The notes under the pieces are model-generated. The model worked only from the letters and a program-made list of their open reading frames with translations. It had not been told where the DNA came from and ran no database searches. Below are positions 20,249 to 29,818 of a stretch of DNA of 50,686 nt, piece by piece. The position numbers and the translations under genes are program-made. The stretch's first letter is position 1; every line of letters starts with the position of its first letter. This DNA is from Caecitellus pseudoparvulus (Eukaryota > Bigyra: Bicosoecida), in contig CBFFRQ010000111.1 of assembly GCA_965644315.1 (NCBI GenBank), positions 1 to 50,686 on the forward strand, read 5' to 3'.

Positions 20249-23200
20249 ATGCACTCGTGCACTGTCTGCAAGCGGTCCTTCGACTCGGCCCGGGGTCTCT
20301 CGGTGCACTTCACTTCAAAGTGTGCACACACTCTGAGAGCTCAGTTGAGAGAGCAGGGCCGCGTTTGGAGTGAAAACACGCGCAAACGGCTCAGGGATGG
20401 GTCCACCAGGACACTCGAGACGGGCAAAGACGCTGTAGCGTCCCTAGTTGCCGACTTCCTGGAGCACCGGCCCGAGGGTGCTGGACTGGCGCTGGCGCTG
20501 CCTCCTGGACGGCCACAAGACAGCGACTATGAATCGGAAGAGAGCGACATTGATGGGGTGGACGAGCTCTGGGCCGACGCCACGGAGGCTCCACCTGCTG
20601 GGCTTGCGGCCAGCGGGGGACACGCTCAGGCGGGAGAGGCAGCGGGACTTGCGACCAGCGGGGGACACGCTCAGGCGGGAGAGGCAGCGGGAGAGGCAGG
20701 CGAGCCGGCTGCTCTACCAGCCGACACTCACTCAGCCATTGAGGTGCTGCGGGCACGCGTGGGCTTGCTCTCGGAAGAGCTGGAGACACTGAGGAAGAGG
20801 AACTTTGAGCTGGAGGCGATACTGACCACCGATGCGAGTGCCGCCTCGGTGTTCAAAGTGCAGCACGATCTCTGGTCGAAGTGCATGGCAGACACAGCCA
20901 GCTGCAGCACTTGTCAGGCGAAGGTTCGAGCACGGAAGCCGATGCAGCCCCAGAGGAAGATGAAGCGCTTGGTCGAGACACTCAAGGGGTTGCCTGGCAT
21001 CTGCATGCCGGGGGTGGTGCACGCCAACATGCCCGCCGGCGTGTGCGACCGGCGTGGAGTGTCACGTGCCACCTGGCCCATCCACGGCGTGAAGCTGAAG
21101 GATTGGCTTGTCCACTCGCTGGCTCGGATACCTGTTGAGTGCTTGCCCGCCCGTCGGGCCACAAGGGGCGTCCCAGACCCCATGCACACGTCGGGAATTG
21201 ACACGGCCATGGGGACTGCGCTGGCGAGCAAGCTCGAGGCCGCCTTCGCAGACTGCGACGCGGTCGCGCGTGCAGCATTCCAAAGGCACCGGCCTGGATT
21301 GAGCGACGACGAAACCCCCGCCTTGGCCGCTCCGTTCACGGAGCGTGGCCGCTTTCAGGCACACACGATGGCAGGCGCCCAGGAACCCCAAGACGGCACC
21401 GTGTCGTGTTTCGCTGAAAGCCCGTGTGCTCATGCGGCGTCACAGACAGCTCTGCAACACCGCGCCCTGCCGTTTGTCATGAACGTCTTCATGGACGAGG
21501 CCCACCCTTTCCGCCAACCGAAGACGGCCATCACGCCCCTGAGCGTCCGGCCCATGCAAGTGAGTCCCCGAGAGGCCCGAAGCCAGGGGTCAGCGGCAGT
21601 CCTTGCCTTCATGCCGCTGAAAGACATGGACTTCAAAGGGACCGCGGAGGAGGCGAAGCGCGCCAAGTACAAGGCACACCAGGCCCAGCTCCGCGCTGTG
21701 CTGCTGGAGCCTCTTGCTGAGATCCACGCACAGGGTGGCCTGTGGATCCCGGTAGCAGCCGACCAAGTCAGCGCTCTGCGGGACCTTGGCGTCGATGTCC
21801 TTGAGCCGGGGGCGGGGGTCGATGGGCCTTCGTTCGTTGCCCGTGTGTGGCCGCTCATCGGCGCCATCTGCGCCGACACGGCTGAGAGATGGATGCTGCT
21901 CAATGCCGTTCACGGCAGGCCTCCACGGTGCTCGTGCGCGCTGGCGTGGCGCAGCAAAGGCCAGCAAGAGCTGGCCGAGGCTGTGCCCCTCGACATGGCC
22001 GAGACCGTGGCAGCGCTGGGGACTTGCACGCGGCGCTCGGCGTCCTTCCACGCCGACGCGCTGCGTGACGTGGCGTCTGCCGATCCGGTCGTGAAGGCGC
22101 GGGCGGAGGCCGACCTTGCCACGATCAGGTGGAAGGACGTCGAGGATATCTGCGAGATTGAGCGCCATGCGACGCTGTTTGTGGGGGGCAACGGCTACGA
22201 GGCCTGCCCTGCAGACAGGCTGCATGTGCTGGGGAGCGGGGTGGTGGGGGACCGAACATGGGGTGCTTTGGAGCAGGGGATGCTCGCGCCCGGCCTCGGG
22301 GCGCAGGACGATCGCCAAGCGACCTTCATGCACCGCATGCAGCAGCCGCATCCGCGCCGCATCGACGGCGTACAGGTGGTCGGCGCGGGGCGGGAGACGG
22401 CGGTCAAGCTGTCGGCCGGCAACGCCGTCACGGCGGAGGACAAGCTGGGGCTCACTCGGTGGCAGACGCTGATGATGGGCACGGACGACGCCGTCGTGGG
22501 GCCGCCCAAGGTCCGCCAACTGCTGAACGCACTGCATGGGGCCGTGGGCGTGGTCCTGCGCTTCACGTATGGCAGGGCAGTGGCTGGGCGGGGAGACGCG
22601 TGCCGTCTGGCCCAGTGGATGGCCCGTGTGGCCACCGTGTTCCAGCTCGTCAGCAACGAGCTGCGCTCCCTTGGCCGGAAGGCTCTACCCCTCACGTACC
22701 CCAAGCTGCACATTGCGCTGCAGCTGGCGCTCGACATGCATTGGTACGGTACCCTGGAGGCGGTTGATACCGACAACGGTGAGACGCTGCACACGCGGAT
22801 CAACCGCGTCCTCCGCAAGATTCACCGCGGGAAGCACGGTGTCCTTTCCAAGCTGGCGGAGAGAGTGTGCCTCGTGCAGGCCATGAGCTGCGCGCCGTAC
22901 TCTCCACCGCCAGGCTACACTCCCTCCCCCGAGACCTGGTACAACTTAGTGCATTCTCGCTCCCTGGACGTCGGCGCCTGTGCCGGGGCTGCTGCTGACA
23001 CAGGCGCTGAGGTGCCACTGAACTTGGTGGGCACGGCCATGCGGCCGATCGTGACGCGATTCAGGAGCGCTGATGAGCCACTGACCTTCCCGCAGTCCTT
23101 CGTCGCAGGGGCGAGCGCCCTGGCGTGGTTGAGGGAGCGGCGGGTGGGGCCTTCGGGCAAGTTGTACAGGGTGCAACTAAAGCCTGACGACGTCGTGGAT

Positions 23201-23668
23201 GGACAGGAAGCAGGACACCGCCCCCCCCTCACGCTCTGCACAGGCGTGAGGCTGCGGTACCCCTCTGGCAACACCAACTGGCTGTTGCTGCCGGGACCAG
23301 CCGACGTCATGTGCATCATCCACTGGGACGGCAAGCGGTTCATGGAGCGGACACTGGTGGACGTGGCCGTGGCCCTGGCGCCACTGAGGGACGATGCACG
23401 CAGTTACCTGCCCGATGAGACCCTCCTCCTGTGTCGTCACCTGAAGCTGGGCCCTTCTGAGGTGCAGGGGTGGGCGCGGGTAAACCACTCGCCGGAGGAC
23501 GAGGCGCAACCGTGGGTGCTCGTGACAGGGGGTGTGGTGGCTGGCCCGGCCGTTGTGCACGAAGCGCCTTGGATCGTGAAGGGCAAGCCAGGGGAAGAGT
23601 CCTACCGCTTCCACTGGGCGCTGCAGGGCCCCGTCGGCAAGCAGCGCAGCGCCAGCGAGGACGCGTGA
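20249..23668 (+). CDS. Plavaka/KDZ-like DDE transposase with N-terminal zinc finger
   Basis: 1139 aa from ATG 20249. It begins with a zinc finger of the type seen at the start of Plavaka transposases (C4, C7, H20 with C25/H27). An Ala/Gly/Glu-rich linker containing a short tandem repeat (SGGHAQAGEAAG) and a coiled-coil-like stretch follows. The DDE core is diverged but collinear with Plavaka: a first Asp near residue 416 (NVFMDEAHPF), a second near 543 (ICADTAERWML), and Glu845 in DTDNGETLHTRINRV, preceded by the family hallmark PKLHIALQL. Between them lie CxC and Arg/Lys-rich segments. It sits between perfect TIRs and is uninterrupted, so it is the predicted mobilising enzyme. Plavaka elements are best known from fungi. 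Family assignment is good; the exact catalytic residues are inference. Confidence 0.8.
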   Translation: MHSCTVCKRSFDSARGLSVHFTSKCAHTLRAQLREQGRVWSENTRKRLRDGSTRTLETGKDAVASLVADFLEHRPEGAGLALALPPGRPQDSDYESEESDIDGVDELWADATEAPPAGLAASGGHAQAGEAAGLATSGGHAQAGEAAGEAGEPAALPADTHSAIEVLRARVGLLSEELETLRKRNFELEAILTTDASAASVFKVQHDLWSKCMADTASCSTCQAKVRARKPMQPQRKMKRLVETLKGLPGICMPGVVHANMPAGVCDRRGVSRATWPIHGVKLKDWLVHSLARIPVECLPARRATRGVPDPMHTSGIDTAMGTALASKLEAAFADCDAVARAAFQRHRPGLSDDETPALAAPFTERGRFQAHTMAGAQEPQDGTVSCFAESPCAHAASQTALQHRALPFVMNVFMDEAHPFRQPKTAITPLSVRPMQVSPREARSQGSAAVLAFMPLKDMDFKGTAEEAKRAKYKAHQAQLRAVLLEPLAEIHAQGGLWIPVAADQVSALRDLGVDVLEPGAGVDGPSFVARVWPLIGAICADTAERWMLLNAVHGRPPRCSCALAWRSKGQQELAEAVPLDMAETVAALGTCTRRSASFHADALRDVASADPVVKARAEADLATIRWKDVEDICEIERHATLFVGGNGYEACPADRLHVLGSGVVGDRTWGALEQGMLAPGLGAQDDRQATFMHRMQQPHPRRIDGVQVVGAGRETAVKLSAGNAVTAEDKLGLTRWQTLMMGTDDAVVGPPKVRQLLNALHGAVGVVLRFTYGRAVAGRGDACRLAQWMARVATVFQLVSNELRSLGRKALPLTYPKLHIALQLALDMHWYGTLEAVDTDNGETLHTRINRVLRKIHRGKHGVLSKLAERVCLVQAMSCAPYSPPPGYTPSPETWYNLVHSRSLDVGACAGAAADTGAEVPLNLVGTAMRPIVTRFRSADEPLTFPQSFVAGASALAWLRERRVGPSGKLYRVQLKPDDVVDGQEAGHRPPLTLCTGVRLRYPSGNTNWLLLPGPADVMCIIHWDGKRFMERTLVDVAVALAPLRDDARSYLPDETLLLCRHLKLGPSEVQGWARVNHSPEDEAQPWVLVTGGVVAGPAVVHEAPWIVKGKPGEESYRFHWALQGPVGKQRSASEDA

Positions 23669-24190
23669 GACGACTTCGCCACCCAGCCGAAGGCAGCCCA
23701 AGACAGCCCGTCAAGGGGGGTGCTGTATCGGACAAAAGAATCATGCACGGCGCTTAAAATGTAATGCAAAGGCGGTAAATCGCCATCATGCGCGCGTGCG
23801 CTGTGGTGCAAGGGAGCTGGCGCAGGAAGTTGGCGGCCCGGGTGTGGAGGCGGAATTTGGGGCCCAAAATAGCCCACTTTGCGGCGGTCTCCTGCGCCAT
23901 CCAGAGCGGAGCAGCGCGTGCCAATGCGACCACCGGCATGCACACATCGAACGTAGTGCCCTCTGCGATTTTTGCCAAAATGACCTCTGCACCAGGCCAA
24001 AGTGACGGGGCTGTGCCAGGGCCAGCCCCGCCTGCGCCACCACGCCTGACCACCCCCATCCCTTTGCGCGGCTCACTGCGGCACCCCCGGCACGAAACGA
24101 AATCGACACAAAGTAGACATGAAGCAACGCCATTCCCTTCCGTTTTAGACTTCTGAAGCGCCCGGAGGGCGAAACTTGTCAAAGAGCCCG
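23669..24190. other. Transposon 3' internal region
   Basis: About 520 bp between the transposase stop and the right subterminal palindrome. Short frames on both strands show no domain. It presumably holds the transposase 3' end and right-end binding sites. Confidence 0.45.
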
Positions 24191-24216
24191 ACCCGCCGAG
24201 TTGCAACTCGGCGGGT
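24191..24216. repeat. Right subterminal 26-bp perfect palindrome
   Basis: Two 13-base arms, ACCCGCCGAGTTG and its reverse complement, meet with no spacer. Each arm contains the CTCGGCGGG core found at the left end. It lies 13 bp inside the right TIR, a likely paired transposase-binding site. Confidence 0.9.
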
Positions 24217-24246
24217 TGGCGCTCTCAAAAAATTCTCATGACTGCA

Positions 24247-24605
24247 GGCAACCGATTTCGGCACTCGATGGAAAGGAAGGCGAAGCTAGAGGCCAGCAAC
24301 AGCCCGGACCATAGTGAAGTTTCATATTTTATTATGTAGACATTCGTGTCCTTTGCTCAAGCGTTGGTGTTTGTCTGATAGGTGAGAGGAACAGAAAAAT
24401 GGGGGCGGGAAGGTGGGCCTTGAATTGGCCAGAAAGTTCATTGAAAGAGACTGTTTGAGGAGCACAACAGTCAACAAGTGCAATCTAAGTTCCCTTTCAA
24501 GGTGCAACAGTGACTCTGGAGTGTCTTTGATGAAGGCGTGGTGCTTGCCCCGCCAGATCCAGCTGGCACCACGCATGCCACGCTCAGTTCATTGGGGCAT
24601 CTTCA
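24247..24605. other. Flank between transposon and ankyrin gene
   Basis: AT-richer than its surroundings. It contains the possible 30-codon continuation of the interrupted upstream frame (stop TAG at 24337), then the 3' flank of the minus-strand ankyrin gene. Nothing else is recognised. Confidence 0.35.
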
Positions 24606-26339
24606 TCATGCTTGCCCTGCGCCAGGAGATCTCATCAAGAGCATGGCTCGCCGCCCATGCCGAGTGCTAGTGCCAGCCCACACAGCATCACGCGCAGCTT
24701 GCGCAACAGACTCTCCTTCTTGAAGCCAGGCTTGAGCTGGGATGGCCCGGTGACCAGTTAGGCCCAGTAGCTCACACGCAACGGCTGTATGGCTCTTGTA
24801 GCATGCCTCACGGAAAGCAGCCCCAGAACCACCCCATGCCACAGCGTGCACATCCACTTCCCGCGCCCCAGTCAGGCCCAACAGCTCACGCACGATGTCT
24901 GTGTGGCCATTGCCGCATGCCAATCTGAAGGCGCCCTCAGGTTCATCCTCATCCGCCACATGAACGTCCACTTCCCGTGCCCCAGTCAAGTCCAGCAGCT
25001 CACGCACGGTGTCTGTGTGGCCCATGGCGCACGCCCACCGGAAGGCGGCCTCAGGTCCAACCCCATCCGCCGCGTGCACATCCACTTCCCGCGCCCCAGT
25101 CAGGGCCAGCAGCTCACGCACGATGTGTGTGTGGCCATTGCGGCATGCCAGTCGGAAGCCAGCCTCAGGTCCATCCTCATCCGCCGCGTGCACATCCACC
25201 TCCCAATCCCCCGTGAGGCCCAGCAGCTCGCGCACGATGTCTGTGTGGCCATTGCGGCATGCCCCTCGGAAGGCGGCCTCAGGTCCATTCCTATCCGCCG
25301 CGTGCACATCCACTGTCCGTGCCCCGCTCAGACCCAGCAGCTCATGCACAATGTCTGTGCGGCCATTCTCGCATGCGCCTCGAAAGGCACACTCAAGTCC
25401 ATACCTATCGGCCACGTGCACATCCACTTCCCGCGCACCAGTCAGGGCCAGCAGCTCACGTACGATGCCTATGTGGCCACTGATGCATGCCTCTCGGAAG
25501 GCTATCTCGGGCCCACGCCAATCCGCCGCGTGAACATCCACTTCCCGTGGCACAGTAAGGGCCAGCAGCTCACTCACAATACCTGTGTGTCCTCTGCGGC
25601 ATGCCCGTCGGAAGGGGGCCTCAGGTCCGTCCTGATCACTCGCGTGCACATCCACTTCCCGCGCCCCTCTAAGAGCCAGTAACTCACGCACGATGCCTGA
25701 ATGGCCATTCTCGCATGCGTACCGGAAGGCGGCCTCAGGTCCAACCCCATCTGCTGCATGCACATCCACTTCCCGCGCCCCAGTCAGGGCCAGAAGCTCC
25801 CGTACAATGTCTGTGTGGCCATTGAAGCATGCACGTCGGAAGGCGGCCTCAGGTCTACCCTGAGCCTCTGCGTGTACATTCACTTCCCGCGCCCCAGTCA
25901 GGCGCAGCAGCTCAAGCACGACGTCTACATGGCCATTCTCGCATGCGCCTCGAAAGGCACACTCAGGTCCATCCCAACCCCCCGCGTGCACATCCACCTT
26001 GTGAGCCCCAGTGAAAGCCAGCAGCTCATGCACAATGTCGATTCGGCCATTGGCGCATGCCTCTCGGAAGGCAGCCTCAGGTCCAAGCTGATCCGCCGCG
26101 TGCACGTCCACCGCGAGGCCCCCTGTCAGAGAAATTAATCCACGCAACAGTTTCAGATGTCCTTTTCTGCACGCAACCTGAAACCCAACCGTTGTGTCTG
26201 AACTCGACAGTGCCACAGAAATAGTGGCAGTCCGAGTGCTGGCTCGCTGCAACATGTGCCACAGCTGAGCTGCATCGTCCTCTATACAAGCGGCCTTCCA
26301 CTGGGTCTTGAGGTGTGCTGGGTCATCAAAGGTTGCCAT
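24606..26339 (-). CDS. Ankyrin-repeat protein with 37-residue variant units
   Basis: Probable start is ATG 26339 (MATFDDPAHLKTQWK), giving 577 aa. The frame extends to 26465 with a hydrophobic N-terminal stretch if an upstream start is used. After one degenerate unit there are 12 tandem units of about 37 residues, with consensus GPEAAFRxACxNGHTDIVRELLALTGAREVDVHAAD (split here: GPEAAFRxACxNGH, TDIVRELLALTGAR, EVDVHAAD). This is an ankyrin helix-turn-helix plus loop (AA..GH..IV..LL...GA..) with a four-residue-longer loop than the 33-residue standard. No other domain is visible; the tail is a short basic segment. Function is probably protein binding, partner unknown. Near-identical DNA units suggest continuing homogenisation. 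Confidence 0.85.
   Translation of the reverse strand: MATFDDPAHLKTQWKAACIEDDAAQLWHMLQRASTRTATISVALSSSDTTVGFQVACRKGHLKLLRGLISLTGGLAVDVHAADQLGPEAAFREACANGRIDIVHELLAFTGAHKVDVHAGGWDGPECAFRGACENGHVDVVLELLRLTGAREVNVHAEAQGRPEAAFRRACFNGHTDIVRELLALTGAREVDVHAADGVGPEAAFRYACENGHSGIVRELLALRGAREVDVHASDQDGPEAPFRRACRRGHTGIVSELLALTVPREVDVHAADWRGPEIAFREACISGHIGIVRELLALTGAREVDVHVADRYGLECAFRGACENGRTDIVHELLGLSGARTVDVHAADRNGPEAAFRGACRNGHTDIVRELLGLTGDWEVDVHAADEDGPEAGFRLACRNGHTHIVRELLALTGAREVDVHAADGVGPEAAFRWACAMGHTDTVRELLDLTGAREVDVHVADEDEPEGAFRLACGNGHTDIVRELLGLTGAREVDVHAVAWGGSGAAFREACYKSHTAVACELLGLTGHRAIPAQAWLQEGESVAQAARDAVWAGTSTRHGRRAMLLMRSPGAGQA
24780..26110 (-). repeat. 111-bp tandem repeat array encoding ankyrin-like units
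   Basis: About twelve 111-bp units, visible by the recurring plus-strand string CACATCCACTTCCCGCGCCC. Units differ by scattered substitutions but keep length and frame. The repeat also creates long antisense open frames that are not genes. Confidence 0.9.
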
Positions 26340-27042
26340 GGTGAGTGACGCCAGAATGCCAGTGGCCGACACTGTTGCTGGAGCCACTGGCTGAGATAAG
26401 CTCGTGCAAGTAAGACTCCGTGATATCGTGCAGAGGAGCAGCAGGTGCTCCAAAGGGTAAGACACGGAAAAATGATTGTGTTAAGCCTGTGGACGTGCAG
26501 ATGCAGCCGCTGTATCGGTTCTTTTGCGTAGAATGCGACAGGGCTACTCGTGCGGAAATCGCAACGGCAACGGACACGCCAACGCAGCACGCACCACCTC
26601 CTGGTACGGTACAGGGACAGACAGGCTCACGCTAACAGCGAGTGAATGATGTTGCCTGTTTAGTATCAAGTTGTGGTTTCGTCGCCCATTGGATGGCTCG
26701 GTTTGAGTTGTGCCTAGGCAGAGAGTGTGTCCAGCGTAGCTTCGTGCCTGAAGCTGGCGCATGGCAAAGGCCAAACCGACGGGGACATGCAGCGAAGAGA
26801 AAAGCCAGAAGCGCGCATGGAGAGGCATGGCCTGCGACACAAGCCAGTGTTGAGCAAGTCTCCAGCAGCGAAGTAGCACGCCACACCTTAGGAAAGCCGT
26901 TTTCTTGCTCAAAGAACGCCACGAGAAAGACCACTGCACGGAATTCGACAGCTACGGCGAAAGCTTCACATCTCACAGGAGCACTTCTAGGCGACTCTCG
27001 ATTCACCAAGCTGCCTCCAGTCCCACAGCAGCAGTTTGCCCC
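26340..27042. promoter_or_regulatory. Divergent intergenic region between ankyrin and transposase-like genes
   Basis: About 700 bp. The frame of the downstream gene stays open back to about 26905 without an ATG, so an upstream exon is possible. No terminal inverted repeat or RNA gene is seen. Confidence 0.35.
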
Positions 27043-29364
27043 ATGGCCTCGCCCGGCATGGCGTCGACTTTGTCCTTGCCAGAGCAGCCTCCCACACGCA
27101 GGCTGCGCCCGATGTCGTTGACTACAATGTCACACCCTCTGACACGTTTCACTGTGCACATTGTGCACGCCTTTCACCTGTGGGAGTGCTCCGACATGCA
27201 CTGCCGGGAAGGCATGGTCAAGGTGCAGGCAGCCTTCTGGCGAGACCTCATGCGGCCCTTCGAGCACAAGGTTGACTCCTGGAAAGAGACGCTGTTCAGA
27301 CAGCACTCCCTTCTCAGTGGATGCCCTGGAGTGCAACACGCACTGGCCGAAGCCGTGCGCCGAGCCAGGAAGCACGTCGTGGGCAGGGTGCGATCCAGCA
27401 CAAGCGTGAAGCCTCTGCGGGATGCCATCCTGCACATCTACCATGCCGCTGTCAAGCCGCATTTGGAGGGGTATGTACAGGCCCTTGCACGCTTCACTGA
27501 CACCATTAGCGTGGACTGGACCTTTGCATCTTCGACCCGGGTGCACGTCGCATGCCCGCAGCCACTGCGCAGGGCCACAGCTGTAACAGAGAGCCCACTG
27601 CACAAACTGGGCAAGGAAGAGCCTGAAGATTGGCCGGATGGAGATGAAGGCAGAAACAGCGACAGCGACGAGGATGCAGAGGAGGAAGCCTGTGTGGGCA
27701 GCGGAAGCCGGGCCACGCGGGTCACAGGGAAGACTCGGTGGCGAGTGGCTCCCAGCATAGCCACGGTTGTGGGCCGGTACGGCTTCATCCTGCAGCCTCC
27801 AATGGTCACGGGCCACGAGAGTGGGGTAAACCTGGCCCGGGTCCTGGACTTTGTACTGCGCAGGCTGAAGGGTCACCTGCGGGAGCGCGGCTCGGCGGCG
27901 TCCCACCCCAGCGTTATCACAGTGGCCAACTTCAAGGCCCACCAGCACGCCCTGCAGACAATCATCGACGTGCACTCCCCACTGCTGCGGAAAGGCGTGG
28001 TGCGGTTCGCCGTGGACCCGTGGTACTTCGCCAGCCGTGTGGCCAAGGCCGTTCCCAAGCGAGCCATGCACCAAGATGGTCCACTCTTCATCAAGCTGTG
28101 GTTCGACACAGTGGAGTGGATCCGAACACCTGCACTGGGTGTGGTATCCCCCAAGGTGCTTCTGCCAGAGGAAGCCATTGCCCGGCAACGAGCCGCCTTG
28201 GACTCGGCTGAGCCCGCCGACATCCAGGCCTTCATCGACTGCGCCTGCCGCATCTTGCAACGCAAGACCCTGTCAGACTCTCAGAAGGCACGAGTCCGTG
28301 CATCTCTCACAGTATATGGGTGGGCTCTGTACGGGCCAGGGCGTGCAGTTGGGGCTGCTGCAAGGCTTCGCAAGCACGTCCCCCTCGCTCTGACTGCTGC
28401 CTGTGCCACTTCAGCAGGCATGCTGCTCCGTCGGTGCCGAGGAGAGCACTTCACGCCAACTCAAGCTGTGGTGTACTCGAGCAGGGTGCCCATCCTTCCC
28501 CTCCAAATTGGACCCTGCACTCACAAGCAGGCCTCAGCGGCACTGGAGCGCACTGCAAGCCTGTTTCGCCAGGTGTGGGTGCCTCCATCGCAGGGTGGCG
28601 CAGGCACAGCCGTGCAAGGCCGCATCACACGCGGCATCCTGGATCCCAAGTCCTCCTTCCCCGCCACTCGCGCTCAGGTCAAGGCGTCATTGCAGAACGA
28701 TGTGGGGCTCCAAGGCTTGCTGGGTTGGCGTGACGCGGTGCACGGCGCCACCACCACCGGGGGCAATGAGAGCCTGCACCCAAGCATGCGGCACATGGTG
28801 TCAGCAGGCACATCCACTCGCCTGGATGTTGCCGAGATGAACCTCACGCTGTACTGGCTGGAGAAGAACCAGGCCACTGCTGCCAAGCTGCTGTCCAAGT
28901 ATGCAAGCGATGAATGCTGCCAGGAAGAGACACACAGCAAGTCTCAAGACGTTGCGGCTACTCTGGAGTTTTGCTCTGTACTGACTGGTGATGTGGGTGG
29001 CTTTGCTCGAGGTACCCTGACAGCAGCCTTGCAGAGCCGCCCGGATGCGCCTGCCCCTCCCACATTCGAGGAAGCCAAGGTCTCTGGCCTGCCCCTGTAC
29101 CACAAGGCCACCTCGTCTGTCACGCCAGAGCTGGACACTCACCGACAGCTCGTGGGGGAGCGGGAGACGCTAGACGCCAAGACTGCCAAGTACAGCCCCA
29201 ACAAAGCAGCGTCCCGCATCGCCTCCGCTGCTCACGCCACTGTCGCCAAAGTCGAGCGAGTGGCCAGCTTGGTGCAGCGAGAAGAAGAGCAGTTTGCCCA
29301 GTGGGAGAAGCAAGCAAGGCAGCATGGTCTCAGCCCGCCGAGAGCCAAGCGTACACGCCGCTAA
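27043..29364 (+). CDS. Large protein with DDE-transposase-like acidic motifs
   Basis: 773 aa from ATG 27043 (MASPGMASTLSLPEQ). The most conserved-looking parts are IHAFHL-like and helical segments, then three acidic motifs in the spacing of a DDE nuclease: D158 in SVDWTFASS, D325 in RFAVDPWYFASRVAKAVPKR, and E576 in TTTGGNESLHPSMRHM. The middle motif resembles the LD.FH...R...P stretch of several cut-and-paste transposases. The NES/EGLH...LN motif near the end is shared by uncharacterised transposon-derived proteins. An acidic insert lies at about 200-225. The C-terminus is Lys/Arg-rich (PRAKRTRR), a likely nuclear signal. I see no flanking inverted repeats, so it could be a stranded element or a domesticated gene. 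Family not named; function inferred. Confidence 0.6.
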   Translation: MASPGMASTLSLPEQPPTRRLRPMSLTTMSHPLTRFTVHIVHAFHLWECSDMHCREGMVKVQAAFWRDLMRPFEHKVDSWKETLFRQHSLLSGCPGVQHALAEAVRRARKHVVGRVRSSTSVKPLRDAILHIYHAAVKPHLEGYVQALARFTDTISVDWTFASSTRVHVACPQPLRRATAVTESPLHKLGKEEPEDWPDGDEGRNSDSDEDAEEEACVGSGSRATRVTGKTRWRVAPSIATVVGRYGFILQPPMVTGHESGVNLARVLDFVLRRLKGHLRERGSAASHPSVITVANFKAHQHALQTIIDVHSPLLRKGVVRFAVDPWYFASRVAKAVPKRAMHQDGPLFIKLWFDTVEWIRTPALGVVSPKVLLPEEAIARQRAALDSAEPADIQAFIDCACRILQRKTLSDSQKARVRASLTVYGWALYGPGRAVGAAARLRKHVPLALTAACATSAGMLLRRCRGEHFTPTQAVVYSSRVPILPLQIGPCTHKQASAALERTASLFRQVWVPPSQGGAGTAVQGRITRGILDPKSSFPATRAQVKASLQNDVGLQGLLGWRDAVHGATTTGGNESLHPSMRHMVSAGTSTRLDVAEMNLTLYWLEKNQATAAKLLSKYASDECCQEETHSKSQDVAATLEFCSVLTGDVGGFARGTLTAALQSRPDAPAPPTFEEAKVSGLPLYHKATSSVTPELDTHRQLVGERETLDAKTAKYSPNKAASRIASAAHATVAKVERVASLVQREEEQFAQWEKQARQHGLSPPRAKRTRR

Positions 29365-29818
29365 GGGCTGGAGCAGGGCCACCGGCTTTCCGGCTGGGTG
29401 AAGGGAGTTTCATCCACACACAGGCCACCCAGGACACTAAGGCTAGACGGGTGGTCTGAGAGACGTCGGAAGCAAATCAAATCATTATCAAATCATCCGC
29501 ATGCTAAATTTCTTCAGGTCCCCTAGATTCGGCAGAGTGCAGCCAAAGACTGAGATATCGCGGGCCTCGTGGATTGTCGTGGTGAAGCAAACCGAAACGC
29601 CACACCAGCCTTGTGCAGCGCTCTCTGGCGGGAACAGCACAACCTCCAGGCATGTATTGGACATGATGGCTTCAAGAGATTCCGTTGAATTATGCTCAGC
29701 TCGCGAAATCGGCAAAATCCCCTGAAAATGAGGCAAAATATCCACTGACGGCTTGCAGCGTGTCACGCCAACGATGTCCGATAAAACCTGCATTCGCAGC
29801 GCGACACAGCTCCTGCTG
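29365..29818. other. Intergenic, no supported gene
   Basis: Short frames exist on both strands (for example 29488-29838 minus) but have no domain and no ATG start at their 5' ends. The region is AT-richer than its neighbours. It may contain the degraded 5' part of the downstream pseudogene. Confidence 0.35.

Larger units (their letters stand above)
15939..24244. mobile_element. 8.3-kb Plavaka/KDZ-like (CACTA-related) DNA transposon
   Basis: The ends are perfect 15-bp inverted repeats: CAGTCATGAGAATTT at 15939-15953 and its complement at 24230-24244. The dinucleotide CA flanks both ends (15937-15938, 24245-24246), a possible 2-bp target duplication that is too short to prove. Inside both ends are copies of a CTCGGCGGG motif, as expected for transposase-binding subterminal repeats in CACTA-type elements. 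The element carries two divergent genes, a transposase (20249-23668, +) and an unknown partner (17729-19303, -), separated by a hairpin-rich control region. Both frames are open, so the copy may be autonomous and recent. Confidence 0.85.

Noticed and set aside
24789-25682. Plus-strand open frame over the ankyrin array
   Set aside because: Shadow of the 111-bp minus-strand repeat; the sense frame has recognisable ankyrin units.
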